This document shows positions 1 to 7,453 of a DNA stretch of 34,125 nt, one piece after another. Source of the DNA: Treponema sp. (GTDB taxonomy: Bacteria > Spirochaetota > Spirochaetia > Treponematales > Treponemataceae); contig JAFSJW010000109.1 of assembly GCA_017449265.1 (NCBI GenBank), positions 1 to 34,125 of the forward strand. Reading direction: 5' to 3'. The notes below the pieces were generated by a model. That model worked only from the letters and a program-made list of their open reading frames with translations. It was not told where the DNA came from and did not search any database. Within the stretch, counting starts at the first letter, position 1; each line of letters opens with the position of its first letter. A program made the translations under genes and the position numbers.

Positions 1-1
1 A

Positions 2-145
2 AGTGCGGAAGAAGCCCTTACTCAGATTAAAAGTAAATCATATCCGATTGCATACAAAGGTGACGGGCGAAAAATCGTCAAGGTGGGCGTGAATTATTCG
101 AGCAAAGACGAGCAGCTTTCTGAGTGGAAGATTGAGGAAGAATGA
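2..145 (+). CDS. C-terminal end of a PD-(D/E)XK / AAA-ATPase-like protein (partial)
   Basis: An open frame enters from the left edge and ends at TGA 143-145, giving 47 residues. The tail has the pattern ALTQIKSKSY, then YKGDGRKIVKVGVNYSS, then an EEW-like ending (LSEWKIEEE). I recognise this as the usual C-terminus of the nuclease-fold part (PDDEXK_9 type) of AAA-ATPase-like proteins that are multicopy in Treponema and Bacteroidetes; their biological role is not firmly established. Catalytic residues would lie upstream of the window, so activity cannot be judged. The family assignment rests on memory of these tail sequences and should be taken as probable. It reads in the same direction as the aldo/keto reductase 31 bp downstream. 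Confidence 0.6.
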   Translation, partial: SAEEALTQIKSKSYPIAYKGDGRKIVKVGVNYSSKDEQLSEWKIEEE

Positions 146-176
146 TGTATTATAAAATATAATCATGGAGGCAAAA

Positions 177-1049
177 ATGAGTATTTCAAAACTTAGCGAT
201 TGTTATGAGCTTGCAAATGGTAGGAAAATTCCTTGCATTGGGTTTGGGACTTGGCAGAGTGAGAACGGAACTGAAGCTTACAATGCCGTTATGTCCGCGC
301 TTAAAAACGGATACCGCCATATCGACACGGCTACTGCCTACGGTAACGAGGATAGTGTGGGAAGTGCTATTTCAGATTTCCTGAAAGAATCTGGCTTAAA
401 ACGTGAGGAAATCTTCCTTACTACTAAGCTTTGGAACAAAGACCATGGGTACGAGAATACAAAGAAAGCAATCGATGCATCATTGAAAAGCCTCAAAGTT
501 GATTATCTTGATTTGTATTTGATTCACTGGCCGAACCCGCTTGCGTTCCGCGACTGTTGGAAAGAAACGAACGCGGAGAGCTGGCGCGCTATGGAAGAAG
601 CATGCGATGAGGGAAAAATACGCTCAATCGGGCTTTCAAATTTCTGGGAACACCATATCGACGAGCTTTTGAAGACTGCCAGAATAAAACCTGTAGTAAA
701 TCAGCTGAAAATCTGTCCGGGAATCACGCAAAAATCTCTTTGTGATTATTCAAAATCGCTTGGAATGCTTATAGAAGGCTATTCTCCAATGGGAACTGGT
801 GCTATTTTCTCCAACGAGTTCATGCGCTCCCTTGCTCAGAAATACGGTCGCTCAATAGCGCAGATTTGTATCAGATGGAGCTTCCAGACTGGCTGTGTTC
901 CGCTACCAAAAAGCGTTACTGAAGAAAGAATCATTGAGAATTCAAAAATTTTTGATTTTGAGATTGCCCCTGCCGATTGCGAAAAAATCGCTAATCTGCA
1001 AGATACTGGAATAAGACCGAACAGAAATCCTGACGAGGCGGAGTTCTAA
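177..1049 (+). CDS. Aldo/keto reductase (AKR family, diketogulonate-reductase-like)
   Basis: A 290-residue NADPH-dependent (beta/alpha)8-barrel carbonyl reductase, cytoplasmic. The catalytic tetrad is visible: Asp50 and Tyr55 in YRHIDTATAYGNE, Lys84 in TTKLWNK, and His117 in LIHWPNP. These positions equal the canonical AKR numbering (50/55/84/117), which supports starting at ATG 177 rather than the in-frame ATG at 165. GGAGG at 167-171 would also be a good ribosome binding site for 177 but lies inside the longer version. The family reduces sugar ketones and aldehydes; the true substrate is unknown. Nearby pectin genes make a uronate or keto-sugar substrate conceivable, but this is inference. 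Its stop overlaps the era start by one base (TAATG), so the two are co-translated. Confidence 0.9.
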   Translation: MSISKLSDCYELANGRKIPCIGFGTWQSENGTEAYNAVMSALKNGYRHIDTATAYGNEDSVGSAISDFLKESGLKREEIFLTTKLWNKDHGYENTKKAIDASLKSLKVDYLDLYLIHWPNPLAFRDCWKETNAESWRAMEEACDEGKIRSIGLSNFWEHHIDELLKTARIKPVVNQLKICPGITQKSLCDYSKSLGMLIEGYSPMGTGAIFSNEFMRSLAQKYGRSIAQICIRWSFQTGCVPLPKSVTEERIIENSKIFDFEIAPADCEKIANLQDTGIRPNRNPDEAEF

Positions 1050-1933
1050 TGGGAAAAACTGCAATCGTAACGATAATCGGTCGTCCGTCCGCCGGAAAGT
1101 CTACATTTCTGAATACGGCTACGGGCGAGATGGTCTCGATTGTATCCGCGATTCCGCAGACGACGCGCAATGCAATCCGCGGAATCGTGAACACGAGCCT
1201 GGGGCAGCTTGTCTTTGTTGACACTCCGGGCTATCACGAGTCCGACAAAAAGATGAATATCCGAATGAGGAACATAGTCGCTGACCAGCTGGATGCTTCT
1301 GACCTTGTGCTTTACATCGTTGACGCAACGCGCCCGTGCGGTGAGGAAGAAAAGCTGATTGCGTCAATGCTTGCCCCGTTTGTCGGAAAGACCGTAGTTG
1401 CGGTAAACAAAGTCAATGGCGCACAGGCAAAACCTGCCGCCGCCGCCGATTTTTTGTTGCGGGTGCTTCCTGCACTTCCTCAGGACCGCATCTTTGAGAT
1501 GTCCGCAAAAAATGACGAGGGAATCAACGAGGTTCTGAAAGCATTGTACAACCTTGCTCCAGAGGGGCAGCCTTTTTACGATGAAGATTTTTACACTGAC
1601 CAGGAAGTTGATTTCCGCATTGCCGAGGTCATACGAGAGCAGGCTATAAACCGTCTTGATCAGGAAATTCCTCACTGTATCTATGTTCAGATTGCGGATA
1701 TGGAGATGCGCACGCCTACGAAAATGTGGTGCCGCGCGTTTCTTGTGGTTGAGAAAGAAAGCCAGAAAGGAATCGTAATCGGAAAAGGCGCGCAGATGAT
1801 AAAATCAATCCGCGTGGAGAGCATAAAGCAGCTGCGCAAGATTTTTGACTACAAAATAGATTTGGATTTGCAGGTTAAAGTCGAGAAAAACTGGAGACAG
1901 AAAGATTTGGCACTGAACAGGATTTTTCGATAA
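1049..1933 (+). CDS. era: GTPase Era, 30S subunit assembly
   Basis: A 294-residue GTPase that binds the 3' end of 16S rRNA and assists maturation of the small subunit. The N-terminal G domain has G1 GRPSAGKS (11-18), the switch threonines in PQTTRNA, G3 DTPG (58-61), G4 NKVN (120-123) and G5 SAK (152-154). The C-terminal KH domain carries the Era signature SQKGIVIGKGAQMIKSI. Length and domain order are normal. The odd point is G4: NKxD is expected and the last Asp, which gives guanine specificity, is Asn here. The start overlaps the aldo/keto reductase stop, so era is translationally coupled to it. No U-rich terminator follows, only degenerate hairpins at 1945-2002. Confidence 0.95.
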   Translation: MGKTAIVTIIGRPSAGKSTFLNTATGEMVSIVSAIPQTTRNAIRGIVNTSLGQLVFVDTPGYHESDKKMNIRMRNIVADQLDASDLVLYIVDATRPCGEEEKLIASMLAPFVGKTVVAVNKVNGAQAKPAAAADFLLRVLPALPQDRIFEMSAKNDEGINEVLKALYNLAPEGQPFYDEDFYTDQEVDFRIAEVIREQAINRLDQEIPHCIYVQIADMEMRTPTKMWCRAFLVVEKESQKGIVIGKGAQMIKSIRVESIKQLRKIFDYKIDLDLQVKVEKNWRQKDLALNRIFR

Positions 1934-1944
1934 ATGTAATAGAG

Positions 1945-2002
1945 CTGTTCGGAAACCTGTTGTTTCTAGGCAAGTTTGTCAGTTTTATCGAAACTAGACA
2001 AA
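1945..2002. repeat. Two adjacent imperfect hairpins after era
   Basis: The first (1945-1966) holds CTGTTCGGAAAC followed after 5 nt by GTTTC. Its 12-nt left arm is identical to the arm of the perfect inverted repeat at 4901-4933. The second (1975-2002) pairs TTTGTC-AGTTT with AAACT-A-GACAAA, 11 bp with one bulge. No T run follows, so a terminator role for era is uncertain. Confidence 0.5.
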
Positions 2003-2009
2003 ACACAAC

Positions 2010-2038
2010 TTGAATTTCTCTAAAATCTTGCCGATAAT
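2010..2038 (+). promoter_or_regulatory. Promoter candidate for the TPR gene, nearly leaderless
   Basis: TTGAAT (2010-2015) and GATAAT (2033-2038) are separated by 17 bp. The expected transcription start near 2045 is only about 3 nt before ATG 2048, and no Shine-Dalgarno sequence is visible before that ATG. Confidence 0.45.
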
Positions 2039-2047
2039 TTATCAGTT

Positions 2048-3373
2048 ATGGAAATCTTAATTAGTGTTGTAATTCTTTTTTTTGTTCTTACAATTGTTCT
2101 TTTTTTTGCGACGCGAAAAAAGGGTGGAAAAAAGCAAAAAGGACGCTCCCAGATTATAAGGGAAGCAAACAGAAAACTTGCACAGGATTCGCACAACCCG
2201 GATGGTCTCATTCCGCTTGGTGAGCTGTATTTCGCAGAGCGGGCGTGGGATAAAGCTTTTCCATTGTACGAGACTATGGTGACGATTGCGCCTGCTCACC
2301 GTGAGATTGACCCGGGCAAGTCGGCTTTGCGGTATGGAATTTGCGCATTGAAGCTTGACAAGCTTCAGGAGGCTCTGAGAGGTCTTACAGCCGCAAATAA
2401 CATGATTAAGAATGATTTTGACTCTAACTATTATCTCGGAATGGTGCTTTACAAGCTCAAAGAGTACGAGAATGCGTCGCGCTTTCTCAAAAAGGCTCAG
2501 ATTATCAATCCGGAGGCTCCGAATTTGCAGACTCCGTATGGTCTTTCTCTTTTCTACGCAAAGCATTACAAAGAGTCACTTCCATATCTGAAACGCTCTC
2601 TGAACGATAATCCTGAGAACAAAGAAGTTCTTTTTGCTATGGCTATGGCTATGAGCGAAAGTGGCTTTGGCGATAAGGCAATGAAAATCTTTACGCATTT
2701 GCGTGCCGATCCAAAATTCGGTGCAAAAGCAAGCCTTGAGGTTGGAATGATGCATGCCAAGGCAAACCAGCATGACAAGGCAATTCAGGACTTTGAGATT
2801 GGTCTTAAGCACGATGGAACGCCTCCTGAGCTTACGGTGGAGCTTCGTTACAGGCTCGCCACCTCATGTTTCGCATCCAAGCTTATTCAGAAAGGTCTCC
2901 AGTCGCTCAATGTGATTACCGGAATAAACCCGAACTTCAAGGATGTTCCTCAGCTTATTGCCCGTTACTCGGAACTGAGCCAGAACACAAACTTGCAGAT
3001 TTACCTTATGTCTACTTCAAGCGATTTTGTTGCGTTGTGCCGAAAAATGGTCGTTGTGTTCTACAAAAACGCAATTTCCAAGATTCAGGACATCGAGGTT
3101 ACGCAGGAATATGTTGAGATTGTAATGCACCTTGATTTTGCCCGTTCTGAGGAAATACATATTTTCCGATTCTACCGAACGCAAGGAACTGTTTCGGACC
3201 TTCATGTGCGCGAATTGCACTCAAAAGTTTCGGACACAAAAGCTGACAAGGGCATTTGCTTTACGGCGGGTCTTTTCAGCGATGAGGCAAAAAGATTTGC
3301 GGAAGGTCGTCCAATTGATTTGATGGATAAGGCCGCGCTCATAAAACTCTTGAAAAAAGTTGACATGAACTAG
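2048..3373 (+). CDS. Membrane-anchored tetratricopeptide repeat protein
   Basis: A 441-residue protein. Residues 3-21 form one hydrophobic helix followed by a strongly basic stretch (RKKGGKKQKGRS), so it should be anchored by its N-terminus with the bulk in the cytoplasm. Residues about 35-290 are tandem TPR helical pairs, for example the segments around NYYLGMVLYKLKEYENA and KSALRYGICALKLDKLQEA. The last 120 residues are a non-TPR domain of unknown type. TPRs are protein-interaction scaffolds; the partner is unknown. I believe this is a conserved spirochaete protein, but I cannot name its function. The start has a promoter-like sequence almost abutting it and no clear ribosome binding site. 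It stands apart from era by 114 bp. Confidence 0.8.
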   Translation: MEILISVVILFFVLTIVLFFATRKKGGKKQKGRSQIIREANRKLAQDSHNPDGLIPLGELYFAERAWDKAFPLYETMVTIAPAHREIDPGKSALRYGICALKLDKLQEALRGLTAANNMIKNDFDSNYYLGMVLYKLKEYENASRFLKKAQIINPEAPNLQTPYGLSLFYAKHYKESLPYLKRSLNDNPENKEVLFAMAMAMSESGFGDKAMKIFTHLRADPKFGAKASLEVGMMHAKANQHDKAIQDFEIGLKHDGTPPELTVELRYRLATSCFASKLIQKGLQSLNVITGINPNFKDVPQLIARYSELSQNTNLQIYLMSTSSDFVALCRKMVVVFYKNAISKIQDIEVTQEYVEIVMHLDFARSEEIHIFRFYRTQGTVSDLHVRELHSKVSDTKADKGICFTAGLFSDEAKRFAEGRPIDLMDKAALIKLLKKVDMN

Positions 3374-3395
3374 CACCTTTGGCTATGCCAAGGTG
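3374..3395. repeat. Hairpin, imperfect stem, TAT loop
   Basis: CACCTTTGGC (3374-3383), loop TAT, GCCAAGGTG (3387-3395). It is complementary except for one bulged base and follows the TPR gene stop directly. It has no T run. It is the first of three similar hairpins in 113 bp. Confidence 0.6.
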
Positions 3396-3397
3396 GC

Positions 3398-3422
3398 CAC
3401 TTTTGAGCAAAGCTCAAAAGTG
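3398..3422. repeat. Perfect 11-bp hairpin, AAA loop
   Basis: CACTTTTGAGC (3398-3408), loop AAA, GCTCAAAAGTG (3412-3422). It starts with CAC and ends with GTG, with GC closing the loop, like its neighbours. Confidence 0.75.
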
Positions 3423-3461
3423 CGTTGAGTAGGAATCGAAAATTCCGTCAGAATCGTCGCC

Positions 3462-3486
3462 CACATTGGGGCAATGCCCCAATGTG
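3462..3486. repeat. Perfect 11-bp hairpin, AAT loop
   Basis: CACATTGGGGC (3462-3472), loop AAT, GCCCCAATGTG (3476-3486). It abuts the stop codon of the leftward esterase gene, so it could form in the transcripts of both convergent genes. Confidence 0.75.
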
Positions 3487-4659
3487 CTATTTCTTGAAAA
3501 TCTTATCGAGCCAGTCATAAGCAGTTTTCTGCTGCGGCGGAAGGAAGTTATGCTCTCCGTCCTGCACTATGATTGTCTCAAGTTTGTCCGAGGCTTTGTT
3601 TGCTGCCCAGATTTTCTTCATCTTCTCGTATGCTTCCTGCGTTCCGTCCGTAGGATTTACTCCGTCATCAGTTCCGCCAATGAACATCATGTATTTTGGT
3701 GCGGCAAGACCTGCTACATCAGGATAATCCAGATAGCGCGCAATGTACGGGTGGAGCATTGAGAATGCGGACTGACCTTTTGTCTGACCGTCTTTTGGCT
3801 TCATGTGGTTAACCATCGTTCCCATCCAGCAGACCGCAACTCCGGCAGAGATGTCGTTGCTCAAAGCCGCAAGCTGCCAAGAGCGGAAACCGCCCATGCT
3901 GAAACCAATGCACGCAATCTTCTTTTTGTCAACCTGAGGAATTGTAGCAAGGAATTTAGCCGCGCGAACATCTTCCTGTGCGATGACACCCGCAAAGCTC
4001 GTTCCCATGTTGAAAAGATTTGATGCCAGAGCCTGCTGGCTGTCAGTTTTGAATCCTGCAACAGAACGGTCTCCCCAGCCGAGAGCATCGAAACTCAGTA
4101 CGACATAGCCGCGTTTTGCAAGCTCGTCGCCTGGGAATGTGTCCTCAAAATAGCGGCTTGACCATGCCTCAGCCTGCTTTCGCTTGTCCTGGTCAGCCTC
4201 TGAGTCTCCGAAAGGCTTTACCATTTTCTCTTTTCCGATAGTGAATTTTGAGCCGTGATCGTGGAGCATAAGGGCTGCCGGGAATTTTTTTCCTTTGCTT
4301 TCATCTGGAATCAAAAGATACGCGAGAGTTCTGGTGTCCTGACTGATGTTGAACACGACTTTCTGCGCGGTGTAGCCTTCCCGCTTTTCCTCTGCGATTA
4401 CAACCATGTCGAACGGCGTGTTATCTTCATCAAAAAGAATAAGCTCTTTTGCTTTTGCAAGACCAGCTTTTTTCCATTTTGAAGGATTAGAGCCGTCTTT
4501 CCAGCCGAGTTTGAAATCCATCCGTGACTTCAATGATTCATAATACATTGGCAGCGAGCGGTCAGGTGAATTGATTCCTTGTGTTACATAATCTTTACTC
4601 TGCGCAAAAGCAGAAAAAGTCAGTGCGGCTGTAAGAACAGCTGATACGATTTTTTTCAT
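3487..4659 (-). CDS. Exported alpha/beta-hydrolase, probable carbohydrate esterase
   Basis: A 390-residue serine hydrolase. Residues 1-19 are a signal peptide (MKKIVSAVLTAALTFSAFA, cleavage before Gln20), so it acts in the periplasm or outside. The nucleophile elbow is GFSMGG with Ser254; the likely acid is Asp331 or Asp332 in GGTDDG, and the histidine is His370 in DGEHNF. HDHGSKF (133-139) is in the oxyanion-loop position. It resembles the acetyl-xylan esterase / Abhydrolase_7 group, which removes acyl groups from plant polysaccharides. Lying divergently from pectin methylesterase and polygalacturonase, it may de-esterify pectin, which is inference. AGGAGTT lies before ATG 4659. A lipase or peptidase role is less likely but not excluded. 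Confidence 0.8.
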   Translation of the reverse strand: MKKIVSAVLTAALTFSAFAQSKDYVTQGINSPDRSLPMYYESLKSRMDFKLGWKDGSNPSKWKKAGLAKAKELILFDEDNTPFDMVVIAEEKREGYTAQKVVFNISQDTRTLAYLLIPDESKGKKFPAALMLHDHGSKFTIGKEKMVKPFGDSEADQDKRKQAEAWSSRYFEDTFPGDELAKRGYVVLSFDALGWGDRSVAGFKTDSQQALASNLFNMGTSFAGVIAQEDVRAAKFLATIPQVDKKKIACIGFSMGGFRSWQLAALSNDISAGVAVCWMGTMVNHMKPKDGQTKGQSAFSMLHPYIARYLDYPDVAGLAAPKYMMFIGGTDDGVNPTDGTQEAYEKMKKIWAANKASDKLETIIVQDGEHNFLPPQQKTAYDWLDKIFKK

Positions 4660-4802
4660 TTGAACTCCTTTTGTCCGTATTATTTTGATATAGGTTTGCG
4701 CCTAAAAAAAGCACTATTTCCAGTATAAACCATGTTGGGAAAAATGCAAAAAAATTTATTGGTCAGAATTTCGCATGGAGTTTTTGGAGCTGTAAGTTTA
4801 AG

Positions 4803-4828
4803 GCGAATTGCAAGTCCGAATAATTCGC
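4803..4828. promoter_or_regulatory. 7-bp inverted repeat in the pectin intergenic region
   Basis: GCGAATT (4803-4809) and AATTCGC (4822-4828) are separated by 12 nt in the 297-bp divergent region between the esterase and the pectin methylesterase. GAAAAATGCAAAAAA also occurs twice here, near 4739 and 4872. Either could be a regulator site; nothing proves it. Confidence 0.3.
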
Positions 4829-4900
4829 AAATCCTCTTTGTTTTTTACGCGCTGTGTTTTTTCGTATTGCTGAGAAAAATGCAAAAAAGTTCTTATTAGA

Positions 4901-4933
4901 CCTGTTCGGAAACTTAATGAGTTTCCGAACAGG
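4901..4933. promoter_or_regulatory. Perfect 13-bp inverted repeat, candidate operator or dispersed repeat
   Basis: CCTGTTCGGAAAC (4901-4913), loop TTAATGA, GTTTCCGAACAGG (4921-4933). With a 17-bp spacer from TATAAT at 4945-4950, the -35 element would fall inside the right arm (4922-4927), so a protein bound here would block RNA polymerase. The same 12-nt arm occurs once at 1945-1956, so it may instead be a dispersed element. Confidence 0.5.
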
Positions 4934-4950
4934 CCTATTCATGCTATAAT
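4922..4950 (+). promoter_or_regulatory. Promoter candidate of the pectin operon, leaderless
   Basis: A perfect TATAAT at 4945-4950 ends 6 nt before ATG 4957, so the predicted start site falls on the start codon. The -35 (TTTCCG, 4922-4927) is poor, which suits an activated or repressed promoter. Confidence 0.45.
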
Positions 4951-4956
4951 TCAGTA

Positions 4957-5934
4957 ATGCGGGAGTTTATTGTAGATTCGGACAAATTGATTTCAGATGT
5001 AATTTCAGAATGTGCTTCGGTTGACGAGAAAGAAGAAATTCGCATTGTTTTGAAAAGTGGCATACATAACGGGCTGGCCAAAGAAAGAATTTTCTATGAT
5101 TTGAAAAATCCGCTTGTGATTGAAAGCTCGGGCGGAAATCCTGATGAGTGCATTCTTCGCTCAGAAAACTGCGAGGCGTTCCACAAGGACACTGAGAACA
5201 GGGCCGTAATCACTTTTGGGGAAAACTGTACTCGCGTCACTCTCAAAGGATTTACGATTCAGAACACACATGTTAAGACTTTGGACGATGCAAGACTGGG
5301 AAATCAGGCGGAGGCTTTGTGCTGGCACAACAAGACCGGTTTTTTGTACTGCGAGGACATGAAATTTTTTAGCTGCCAGGACACAATCCATGTAAAAGGA
5401 TTCTCACATTTTAAAAACTGCTTTGTTTCAGGCGATGTTGATTTTATCTGGGGATACTGCCACACATCGATTTTTGACGGATGCACTCTTCATGTTTGCA
5501 AAGATACCCGGGGCAATGACAGACCTGCATATGTCCTGCAGTCACGCGCGCTTAATTCTGCGCCAGGGTTCATTTTCATAAATTGCGAGTTTACCGCCGA
5601 AAAACGCGGGGAAAATTCTGAAATCTATATTGCCCGCACGGAAGGTACTGGCAAGAAAGATTCCATTGACCGATGGGATTCAATTGCGCTCATAAATTGC
5701 ACAGTTTCTTCTATATATAATGCAGCTTTGTGGACTTGCGAAGACGGAAGGGCAGTTTATCCAGAAAAAGGAAGCGCGCTGTGCGGCTGGCGCGAGTTCG
5801 GGACTAAAATTAAGGGCGATGATGGAAAAATCCTTCCATATAATAGCTCTTTGCAGGAAAAACATGGCTATTCGATGAGCCAGAAAGATTTGGATTTATT
5901 GCAGCTTGCTGTGGAAAAAACTAAAATAGATTAA
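4957..5934 (+). CDS. Pectin methylesterase family protein (CE8), no signal peptide
   Basis: A 325-residue right-handed beta-helix enzyme that removes methyl esters from polygalacturonate. All the family's key residues can be placed: Gln117 in GNQAEAL, Gln141-Asp142 in CQDTIHV, the nucleophile Asp162 in GDVDFIWG, and Arg227 in YIARTEG. Repeated Asn/Asp ladders (FKNC, FDGC, FINC) fit the helix coils. There is no signal peptide or lipobox, so it should work in the cytoplasm on imported methylated oligogalacturonides. It is followed after 99 bp by polygalacturonase in the same direction, and the order of action would be demethylation and then hydrolysis. The start ATG 4957 has no Shine-Dalgarno sequence and lies just after a -10 box. 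Confidence 0.88.
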   Translation: MREFIVDSDKLISDVISECASVDEKEEIRIVLKSGIHNGLAKERIFYDLKNPLVIESSGGNPDECILRSENCEAFHKDTENRAVITFGENCTRVTLKGFTIQNTHVKTLDDARLGNQAEALCWHNKTGFLYCEDMKFFSCQDTIHVKGFSHFKNCFVSGDVDFIWGYCHTSIFDGCTLHVCKDTRGNDRPAYVLQSRALNSAPGFIFINCEFTAEKRGENSEIYIARTEGTGKKDSIDRWDSIALINCTVSSIYNAALWTCEDGRAVYPEKGSALCGWREFGTKIKGDDGKILPYNSSLQEKHGYSMSQKDLDLLQLAVEKTKID

Positions 5935-6033
5935 AGCGATTTATTCGGTTATTGGGCGTGTAAAAGGATATTCTAAAAATGGAAAATCCGTAAGTTCGAC
6001 AGGCTCAACTGCCAATTGCGCGAGGAGAAGTGA

Positions 6034-7389
6034 ATGAAGGAACTGAGGCTTGAGGACTTCGGTGGAAAAGGCGATGGAAAATTTGACAACACGACGGCTT
6101 TTGCTATGGCTTTTTCTGAGATTGCACGAAATGGCGGCGGAAAGCTGGCTGTTACGAAAGGTGTTTGGCTTACTGGCCCGATTGATATTCCTGGTGATAC
6201 GACCTTGGAAATTCAGGAAGGCGCGGAGATTTCTTTCGTTGATGACCCTGATGTTTACACGCCCGTCTTTACCCGGTGGGAAGGCGTTGAGTGCTTTGCG
6301 ATGCATCCGATGATTTATTCTACGAAGCAGAAAAATGTTACAATTACGGGAAAAGGCACAATCAACGGAAACGGAAAATCTTGGTGGGAAAGACGATGGG
6401 CGCAGAAAAAAAACGGTCAGAAAACGCCAGTCCTTCCGATTGAGAAACTTTTCGCAAAGCTGAACCCGGGCTACGAGAACCAGCCGGGCGGTGGCGGTGG
6501 ACGCGAAACTCAGTTCTTGCGCCCTACGCTTATTGAATTTTCTTTCTGCGAGAATGTGACGATTGAGGGCGTAAAAATCATCGACTCGCCTTACTGGACT
6601 GTTCACCCGCTTTATGTGAAGAACCTTGTTCTGAAAAATCTGTATGTCAAAAATCCTGCCGATGCTCCGAATACGGACGGAATCGATATTGATTCATGCG
6701 TTGATGTAAAAATCCTTGACTGCTTCGTTTCAGTTGGCGACGACGGAATCTGCCTAAAGTCAGGTTCGGGAACGGACGGAATCAGAGTCGGAAAGCCAAC
6801 ATCGAATGTGTTCATAAAGGGCTGTTCCGTCAAAGATGCACACGGCGGTCTTGTTATCGGTTCTGAGACTGCTGCCGGAATCAATACGGTTACAGCCGAG
6901 GACTGCGACCTGAACGGAACTGACCGCGGAATCAGAATCAAGTCAAGGCGCGGACGCGGCGGCGACATTTTCGCGGTTCATCTCAAGAATATCAGCATGG
7001 ATAATACGCTCTGCCCGATTGCAATCAATATGTACTACAAGTGCGGATGCGATGACCCCACTTCGCCGCTCTATTCGCTTGAAAAGCAGCCGGTTACTAA
7101 GGAAACTCCGAGCATTAAGGATGTTTCAATTATTGGCGTAAAGGCAAAGAACTGCCGTGCAAGTGCTGGCTTCATTGCGGGCTTGCCTGAAATGCCAATC
7201 GATGACTTGGTGATTCAGGACTGCGAGTTCAGCACGGATGAAACATCGAAAGAATCTCCTATGGATTCGGATATGTTCCTGGGGCTTCCTGTGGTCACGG
7301 AAAAATCGTTCCGCGTTCTGAACGCGCCTGGCGCAAAGTTCGATAATGTGAAAATTGAAGGCCCGAAAGAGGCGTTCATTTACAGATAG
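6034..7389 (+). CDS. Polygalacturonase (GH28), probably intracellular exo-type
   Basis: A 451-residue beta-helix glycoside hydrolase that cuts alpha-1,4-galacturonan by inversion. The GH28 signature is complete: NTDG (213-216) with Asp215, GDDG (235-238) with the Asp pair 236-237, HGG at 270-272, and RIK (301-303) for substrate carboxylate binding. No signal peptide is present, as in cytoplasmic exo-polygalacturonases such as the Thermotoga type, so the substrate is probably imported oligomers. AGGAG at 6023-6027 sits 6 nt before the ATG. It is downstream of the pectin methylesterase and very likely co-transcribed. A perfect 12-bp hairpin follows at 7399-7425. Confidence 0.93.
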   Translation: MKELRLEDFGGKGDGKFDNTTAFAMAFSEIARNGGGKLAVTKGVWLTGPIDIPGDTTLEIQEGAEISFVDDPDVYTPVFTRWEGVECFAMHPMIYSTKQKNVTITGKGTINGNGKSWWERRWAQKKNGQKTPVLPIEKLFAKLNPGYENQPGGGGGRETQFLRPTLIEFSFCENVTIEGVKIIDSPYWTVHPLYVKNLVLKNLYVKNPADAPNTDGIDIDSCVDVKILDCFVSVGDDGICLKSGSGTDGIRVGKPTSNVFIKGCSVKDAHGGLVIGSETAAGINTVTAEDCDLNGTDRGIRIKSRRGRGGDIFAVHLKNISMDNTLCPIAINMYYKCGCDDPTSPLYSLEKQPVTKETPSIKDVSIIGVKAKNCRASAGFIAGLPEMPIDDLVIQDCEFSTDETSKESPMDSDMFLGLPVVTEKSFRVLNAPGAKFDNVKIEGPKEAFIYR

Positions 7390-7398
7390 GAATTGCTT

Positions 7399-7425
7399 TT
7401 TGGAAGGGCGCTTCGCCCTTCCAAA
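7399..7425. repeat. Perfect 12-bp hairpin, CTT loop
   Basis: TTTGGAAGGGCG (7399-7410), loop CTT, CGCCCTTCCAAA (7414-7425). It lies between convergent genes (the GH28 stop and the phosphoesterase stop) and could serve both transcripts, although it lacks a T run after the stem. Confidence 0.75.
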
Positions 7426-7453
7426 GTCGCATCCCATTGCGGAACAGAAATGG

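Noticed and set aside
151..163. TATAAT at 158-163 as a promoter for the aldo/keto reductase
   Set aside because: Its start site would fall inside the ribosome binding site and no -35 at 16-18 bp was found.
165..176. ATG 165 as start of the aldo/keto reductase
   Set aside because: Starting at 177 puts the tetrad at the canonical positions and leaves a usable ribosome binding site.
4732..4900. A frame of about 55 codons in the pectin intergenic region
   Set aside because: No ribosome binding site; its hydrophobic stretch comes from T-rich DNA; it is interrupted by promoter-like features.
5941..6606. A 221-codon open frame on the minus strand
   Set aside because: It lies antisense inside the GH28 gene, which has complete catalytic motifs; the antisense product is Arg/Phe-rich and resembles nothing.
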